DNA of 64,000 nucleotides from Defluviibacillus sp043739385 (GTDB lineage: Bacteria; Pseudomonadota; Gammaproteobacteria; Burkholderiales; Burkholderiaceae_C): positions 85,555 to 149,554 of the forward strand of contig JAYUED010000002.1 of assembly GCA_043739385.1 (NCBI GenBank), given 5' to 3'. Position 1 is the first letter of the stretch, and every line of letters begins with the position of its first letter. Positions 59,317-64,000 of this stretch are shown piece after piece. The translations under genes were made by a program, and so were the position numbers. The notes under the pieces are model-generated. The model made no database searches and had not been told where the DNA came from. It saw only the letters and a program-made list of their open reading frames with translations.

Positions 59317-60951
59317 TTACATCCGAAACACACCGAACTTCGTCTCGGCAATCGGCGCGTTCATGCTGGCCGACAACCCCAGCGCCAGCACCCGCCGTGT
59401 GTCTGCGGGGTCAATCACGCCGTCGTCCCACAGCCGTGCTGTTGCGTAATACGGGTTGCCTTGATCCTCATACTGCTGGCGAATAGGGGCTTTGAAGGCT
59501 GCTTCTTCCTCAGCGCTCCAGGTGCCCCCTTTGCCTTCAATACCGTCGCGCTTCACTGTGGCCAGCACGCTGGCGGCTTGCTCACCGCCCATCACACTGA
59601 TACGGGCGTTGGGCCACATCCAGAGAAAGCGTGGGCTGTAGGCGCGGCCACACATGCCGTAGTTGCCTGCGCCAAAGCTGCCACCGATGATGATGGTGAA
59701 TTTGGGCACTTGCGCTGTGGCCACAGCGGTGACCATCTTCGCGCCGTTGCGGGCGATACCTTCGTTCTCGTACTTGCGCCCAACCATGAAACCGGTGATG
59801 TTCTGTAAAAAAACCAGTGGAATTTTGCGCTGACAGCAGAGTTCGATGAAATGCGCGCCTTTCAGCGCTGATTCACTGAACAAAATACCGTTGTTGGCGA
59901 TGATCCCCACAGGCATCCCCTCGATGTGTGCAAAGCCGGTTACCAATGTGCTGCCGTACCGGGCTTTGAACTCATGGAACTCGCTGCCATCGACAATGCG
60001 GGCGATGATTTCACGCACATCAAAAGGTTTACGGGTGTCGGTGGGGATAACGCCGTAAAGCTCGTTTGCTGCAAATTTAGGCGCTAGATTAGGAGTGGTT
60101 GGCGAAGCTGACACCTGCTCTACAGGCTTTTTTCTATTCAAATTACGAACTGCTTGGCGCGCTATAGCGAGTGCATGGCGGTCGTTTTGTGCCAAATGGT
60201 CGGCCACGCCTGAGAGCCGAGTGTGGACATCACCGCCGCCCAAATCTTCGGACGTCACCACTTCACCGGTGGCCGCCTTCACCAATGGCGGGCCGCCCAA
60301 AAAGATGGTGCCTTGGTTTTTGACGATGATGGTTTCGTCACTCATCGCAGGCACATAAGCCCCACCTGCGGTACAGCTGCCCATCACCACCGCAATTTGC
60401 GCCAAGCCCTGCGCACTCATGTTGGCTTGGTTGTAGAAGATGCGGCCAAAGTGATCACGGTCGGGGAAGACTTCATCCTGATTAGGCAAATTAGCACCAC
60501 CCGAGTCCACCAAGTAGATGCAGGGCAAGCCGTTTTGCTGGGCAATTTCTTGAGCGCGCAAGTGCTTTTTGACGGTCAGCGGGTAGTAGGTGCCACCTTT
60601 GACGGTGGCGTCATTGCAGACGATCAAGCAATCGACACCACTGACACGACCAATACCGGCAATCAGGCCTGCGCCAGGGGCAGAGTCACTGCCGTCTTTG
60701 TCGGGGTACATGGCCAGTGCTGCGAGAGGCGCGATTTCCAGAAACGGAGTGCCCGGGTCAAGCAGCTCGGTCACGCGGTCGCGGGGCAGCAGTTTTCCGC
60801 GTGCCGTGTGCTTGGCGCGGGCGGCATCACCGCCCCCTTGCTGTGCTTTTGCTATCCGCTGGTTCAAGTCGTCCACCAAGATACGCATGGCACTGGCGTT
60901 GGCTTGAAAATCAGCGGAACGGGCGTTGAGTTGGGTCTCCAGAACGGGCAT
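59317..60951 (-). CDS. liuB: Methylcrotonyl-CoA carboxylase, carboxyltransferase beta subunit
   Basis: About 544 residues with both halves of the carboxyltransferase domain: GKLLPRDRVTELLDPGTPFLE, IVCNDATVKGGTYYPLTVKKH, FNQANMS-like FYNQANMSAQGLA, VMGSCTAGGAYVPAMSDE, and in the second half FLQNITGFMVGRKYE and GGSFGAGNYGMCGRAY. It transfers CO2 from biotin to 3-methylcrotonyl-CoA. The ATG at 60951 follows a weak purine-rich site. A LiuR-like palindrome lies 74 bases upstream. Confidence 0.9.
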   Translation of the reverse strand: MPVLETQLNARSADFQANASAMRILVDDLNQRIAKAQQGGGDAARAKHTARGKLLPRDRVTELLDPGTPFLEIAPLAALAMYPDKDGSDSAPGAGLIAGIGRVSGVDCLIVCNDATVKGGTYYPLTVKKHLRAQEIAQQNGLPCIYLVDSGGANLPNQDEVFPDRDHFGRIFYNQANMSAQGLAQIAVVMGSCTAGGAYVPAMSDETIIVKNQGTIFLGGPPLVKAATGEVVTSEDLGGGDVHTRLSGVADHLAQNDRHALAIARQAVRNLNRKKPVEQVSASPTTPNLAPKFAANELYGVIPTDTRKPFDVREIIARIVDGSEFHEFKARYGSTLVTGFAHIEGMPVGIIANNGILFSESALKGAHFIELCCQRKIPLVFLQNITGFMVGRKYENEGIARNGAKMVTAVATAQVPKFTIIIGGSFGAGNYGMCGRAYSPRFLWMWPNARISVMGGEQAASVLATVKRDGIEGKGGTWSAEEEAAFKAPIRQQYEDQGNPYYATARLWDDGVIDPADTRRVLALGLSASMNAPIAETKFGVFRM

Positions 60952-61024
60952 GGTGTGCTCTTTTTTTGAAGGAATTTGATGAACGTCGAACAAACTTCTA
61001 ATTGGCGCTGAGATTGACGATTAG

Positions 61025-61048
61025 ATTGACGTTTACGTAAACGTCAAT
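61025..61048. promoter_or_regulatory. LiuR-like palindromic operator before the leucine operon
   Basis: A perfect 24-bp palindrome with half-site ATTGACGTTTAC lies upstream of the mccB gene. Its core TTTACGTAAACG resembles the consensus reported for LiuR, the MerR-family repressor of leucine and isovalerate degradation in proteobacteria. No liuR gene is in the window. Confidence 0.72.
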
Positions 61049-61080
61049 TGTGGCATGCTTGCAGTGCCATAGCCAACCCT

Positions 61081-61749
61081 TTAAGCCAGCAGTTGAGGTA
61101 GATCAGCCATATTATTGAAAACAACCACAGCGCCAGCTTGGCGCAAAGTGTCAGCTTCATCCTTGGGCGCATAGCCAAACACAGTGCAGCCTGCGGCCAC
61201 GCCAGCAGCGATGCCAGTCACCGTATCTTCGACCACCGCACAGCGGCGGGGGTCAACCCCCAGCGCAGCAGCAGCGGCCAAGTAGACATCGGGAAAGGGC
61301 TTGGAGCGCGGCGTCTCGTGCCCGCTGAAAATGCGACCTTCAAAATAGGGCATCAGGCCGACTTTGCGCAGCTGTAACTCAACCTTAAAGCGGTCAGCCC
61401 CCGACGCGCAAGCGATGCGCCCTTCATGGTAGCCATGAATAGCTTGCGCAGCGTCCAAAATACCTGGTATCGCTTGCAGGCCCGATTCCAACTCAGCGTT
61501 GCGACGCAAGCGGAAATTGGCTAACCAGTCTTCCGTCACAGGCTGGCCAGTACGGGCAGCGATCAGAGCTGATTCGTCCTTCACCGCCTTGCCCACAAAA
61601 ATCGCCATGCATTCTTCAAGGCTCAGCTGCCAGCCTTGCTCGGCCAGCATGTCACGCAATACGCCGTTGGTAATCGGCTCTGAGTCCACCAGCACGCCAT
61701 CGCAGTCAAACAACACTGCATCAAACTTCAAATGCTTCAACACCGTCAT
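61081..61749 (-). CDS. HAD family hydrolase, subfamily IA (phosphatase or phosphomutase)
   Basis: About 222 residues: DAVLFDCDGVLVDSEP with the nucleophile Asp, ACASGADRFKVE (motif II Ser), and RCAVVEDTVTGIAAG (motif IV Asp pair). It has a small helical cap. Relatives are phosphoglycolate phosphatase and beta-phosphoglucomutase. It begins 22 bases after the PAS-GGDEF-EAL gene stop. The ATG at 61749 follows GAAGG. Confidence 0.83.
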   Translation of the reverse strand: MTVLKHLKFDAVLFDCDGVLVDSEPITNGVLRDMLAEQGWQLSLEECMAIFVGKAVKDESALIAARTGQPVTEDWLANFRLRRNAELESGLQAIPGILDAAQAIHGYHEGRIACASGADRFKVELQLRKVGLMPYFEGRIFSGHETPRSKPFPDVYLAAAAALGVDPRRCAVVEDTVTGIAAGVAAGCTVFGYAPKDEADTLRQAGAVVVFNNMADLPQLLA

Positions 61750-61771
61750 GGGTATCAACCTTCTCAAACCG

Positions 61772-64000
61772 CTATTGTCTACTGGCTAAAAAGGAACCGA
61801 ACTCAGAAGCAGGCATGGGTCTAGCGAACAAATAGCCTTGACCATAGTCGCAACCTGCCGCTTTGAGCAAATCACGCTGTAGTTCAGTCTCTACGCCCTC
61901 GGCAATCACCCGCATACCCAGCGCGTGCGCCATCACAATAATGGCGTTGCACAATGTCAAGTCTTTGGATGCAGCCTGCAAATTGCGCACAAACGACTGG
62001 TCAATTTTGATGTAGTCAATATCGTACTTTTGCAGATACGAAAGCGACGAATAGCCAGTGCCAAAGTCGTCTAACGATACGCCCACACCGGCATCCCGCA
62101 GCGCCAACAGTTGGGCGTTCACATTGGCGCTGGCGTCCAACAGCAGGCCTTCGGTGATTTCCAGCACAATGCTTTGGCCCGGCAAGCCCAACTCATGAAG
62201 GTGAGTAAACCACGACTCATGGCTATGCTGGTTGTTGTGGAACTGCACCGGAGATTTGTTCACGCTGATCTGAAACCGCGCATGGTGCTCGCGCCGCCAT
62301 TGCACAACCTGCGCAGCAGCTTGGCGAAACACCCAGTCCCCAATTTCGTTAATCAGGCCGCTGGATTCAGCAAGCGGGATGAACGCCGCAGGACTGACCA
62401 AGCCACGCGTGGGGTGCTGCCAGCGGATCAACGCCTCGGCTTTGTAAATTGCGCCAGTTGCCAGCTCGACAATGGGTTGGTACGCCACCCAGAACTGCCC
62501 ATCAGCCAATGCACCGCGCAGGTCGCTGGCAAGACGGGCGCGCAACTGAGCAGCATCTTCCAACGCTGGTGTGAAGTAGCTAGAGCGGTTGCGCCCCGCA
62601 TCTTTGGCTACGTAAAGCGCTTGGTCAGCGTGCTTGAAGAGGTTGTCAATTTCTGTCGCATCGCAAGGATAAAAGGTGACGCCGATGCTGGCGGACACAA
62701 ACGCTTGCTCGGTTCCCAGACGAAACGGGGTGACCAGCGTGCTGATGATGCTTTGTACGATCTGCACGGCGATGGCCACATCGCTTAGCGCGGGCAGCAC
62801 CACGGTGAACTCATCGCCCCCCATTCGCGCTACGGTATCCCCTTCACGCATGCAGGCACAAATGCGTGCAGCAGCCTGAATTAGCAGTGCGTCGCCTTGG
62901 CTGTGGCCCAGCGTGTCATTCACCTCTTTGAAATGGTCTAAATCAATGAACATCACCGCCAGCTTCAGACCCGCCTGCTGAGTGCGCTTGAGGTCTTGAT
63001 CCATGCGGTCACGCAACATACGGCGGTTGGGCAGACCTGTCAGCGCGTCAAAGTTGGCTTGGTGCCAGATCAAGGTTTCTGCATTTTTGCGGCTGGTGAT
63101 GTCGGTGTGGGTACCCGTCATGCGCAGCGGTTTTCCTTGAAGGTCGCGACTGATGACCATGCCACGCGACAGCACCCACTTCCAGCTACCATCCTTGCAA
63201 CGCACGCGATGCTCGTTGATGTAAGAGGGTGTCAAACCGTCATAGTGGGCTTGCCGGTCCAGCACCATCTGCGCCATATCGTCGGGGTGAGTTCGGCGGT
63301 CAAGCTCCATGGCCAAGTCTTGTAATTCACCTTGCGCATAGCCATACATCTCCACGCAGCGCTTAGAAAACAGCTCAACGCCCGTCGGTATGTACCAGTC
63401 CCATACGCCATCGCCTGTGCTTTCCAGCGCCAGCTTCCACAGCGCATCGCGCTCATGCAGCGCAGCTTCGGCCTGCTTGCGGGCGGTGATGTCAATCATC
63501 ACGCCATTGCGCACGGTCCCGGTGGCGTCTTTGCTGATCATCGACGAGGTAACTTGTACCCATTTTTGCGTGCCATCGGCCAGCAGCAGCCTGAACTCTA
63601 TAGACAGAGGCAAGCCGCGGGTGATAACCGTCTCTACCTCGTCGGCCAAAAGCTGCTCGTTATCCGGGTGGAGGTAGCGGTTCAGCAGGCGGCCATCCGC
63701 CATTACCGCTTCAGGCTCCAAGCCGAAAAGCTCACGCACCCCAGGACTGACAAATCTGTACTGGCGATGGCCGCCTGGTGCCACATGCAAGCGGTAGACC
63801 ATTCCAGGCATCTGCGAAGTAACCTGGCGAAACAACTCCTCGCTGGCACGCAACGAGGCTTGCGCCACCTTGGCGGTGGTGATGTCCCGAATCACCGACG
63901 TACGTTTCACAACTCGACCCTTTTCTACCGTCAACATACTTTTGGTAGACACCCAGATACGCCGCCCAGTCGCTGTGATCATTTCCACTTCAATGTCATG
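61772..64000 (-). CDS. PAS-GGDEF-EAL cyclic-di-GMP signalling protein, N-terminus clipped
   Basis: The frame is open to the right edge, so the start lies outside the window. At least 740 residues are visible. There are a PAS end (DIEVEMITATGRRIWVS), two further PAS/PAC units (about 45-175 and 180-305), a GGDEF domain (MGGDEFTVVLP intact) and an EAL domain (AEALIRWQHPTRGL, LDDFGTGYSSLSYL, ILEITEG). The protein could both make and break cyclic-di-GMP. Motifs for both are intact. Sensory input by PAS is unknown. Confidence 0.9.
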   Translation of the reverse strand, partial: HDIEVEMITATGRRIWVSTKSMLTVEKGRVVKRTSVIRDITTAKVAQASLRASEELFRQVTSQMPGMVYRLHVAPGGHRQYRFVSPGVRELFGLEPEAVMADGRLLNRYLHPDNEQLLADEVETVITRGLPLSIEFRLLLADGTQKWVQVTSSMISKDATGTVRNGVMIDITARKQAEAALHERDALWKLALESTGDGVWDWYIPTGVELFSKRCVEMYGYAQGELQDLAMELDRRTHPDDMAQMVLDRQAHYDGLTPSYINEHRVRCKDGSWKWVLSRGMVISRDLQGKPLRMTGTHTDITSRKNAETLIWHQANFDALTGLPNRRMLRDRMDQDLKRTQQAGLKLAVMFIDLDHFKEVNDTLGHSQGDALLIQAAARICACMREGDTVARMGGDEFTVVLPALSDVAIAVQIVQSIISTLVTPFRLGTEQAFVSASIGVTFYPCDATEIDNLFKHADQALYVAKDAGRNRSSYFTPALEDAAQLRARLASDLRGALADGQFWVAYQPIVELATGAIYKAEALIRWQHPTRGLVSPAAFIPLAESSGLINEIGDWVFRQAAAQVVQWRREHHARFQISVNKSPVQFHNNQHSHESWFTHLHELGLPGQSIVLEITEGLLLDASANVNAQLLALRDAGVGVSLDDFGTGYSSLSYLQKYDIDYIKIDQSFVRNLQAASKDLTLCNAIIVMAHALGMRVIAEGVETELQRDLLKAAGCDYGQGYLFARPMPASEFGSFLASRQ

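Noticed and set aside
1..64000. Search for tRNA, rRNA, CRISPR arrays, insertion sequences, integrases or attachment sites
   Set aside because: None could be recognised by eye. Short repeats seen are local tandem units, not spaced direct repeats.

Overview
The window looks like chromosome of a betaproteobacterium of the order Burkholderiales, most likely family Comamonadaceae. Lineage-typical markers are a DUF3567 protein, a PhaM-like PHA-granule protein, a Burkholderiales-type porin, Bug/TctC-type periplasmic binding proteins and a double-length UvrA. Base composition is moderate for that family. I see no rRNA, tRNA, insertion sequence, prophage, plasmid gene or CRISPR array. Coding density is very high and no stretch longer than about 220 bases lacks a gene.

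Region 1 (1-15.5 kb) is mostly housekeeping and stress functions. It holds a clipped DUF429 gene, a BLUF photoreceptor coupled to GTP cyclohydrolase I (FolE), a NudB / endonuclease-phosphatase / cardiolipin synthase string, a FIST sensor protein, a PhaM-like protein, and a probable copper cluster (PCuAC chaperone, TonB receptor, DUF2946). A dienelactone hydrolase, a VOC protein, a fumarylacetoacetate hydrolase divergent from an IclR regulator (with a perfect 14-bp inverted repeat between them), DUF3108, DUF3567 and a ChaN-type lipoprotein follow.

Region 2 (15.5-35.4 kb) is the most remarkable part. About 17 genes run in one direction from 32.9 down to 15.5 kb. The promoter-proximal half encodes an IlvD/Edd sugar-acid dehydratase, an HpaI-type aldolase, a sugar ABC importer, a Gfo/Idh/MocA protein, an aldose-1-epimerase-like mutarotase and an SDR sugar dehydrogenase. 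The distal half encodes a GntR regulator, the two subunits of (R)-sulfolactate sulfo-lyase (SuyA/SuyB), two Bug-type binding proteins, (S)- and (R)-sulfolactate dehydrogenases (SlcC/ComC types) and a UPF0324 exporter. Read together, this is best explained as a sulfoquinovose (plant sulfolipid sugar) route of sulfo-Entner-Doudoroff type joined to sulfolactate desulfonation, giving pyruvate, sulfite and energy in one cell. The Gfo/Idh protein could be an NAD-dependent sulfoquinovosidase. The lactonase and the sulfolactaldehyde dehydrogenase are not in the window. A divergent LacI regulator and a general porin carry nearly identical operators (TGTTA-YCGC-TAACA), tying the porin to the same regulon.

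Region 3 (35.5-51.7 kb) holds PurU, a LysR regulator, a GlcD-type FAD oxidase, a tandem double-length UvrA-like ATPase (four ABC domains), a Leu/Ile/Val-type binding protein, a two-subunit IorAB-type molybdenum hydroxylase, two small unknown genes and an MHS-family transporter with a large periplasmic insertion.

Region 4 (51.9-61.0 kb) is a leucine/isovalerate degradation (liu) cluster: methylcrotonyl-CoA carboxylase beta and alpha subunits and HMG-CoA lyase, mixed with accessory genes. It is preceded by a perfect 24-bp palindrome resembling a LiuR operator. A HAD phosphatase and a clipped PAS-GGDEF-EAL protein end the window.

Functions are read from protein motifs and gene context only. No database search was run.
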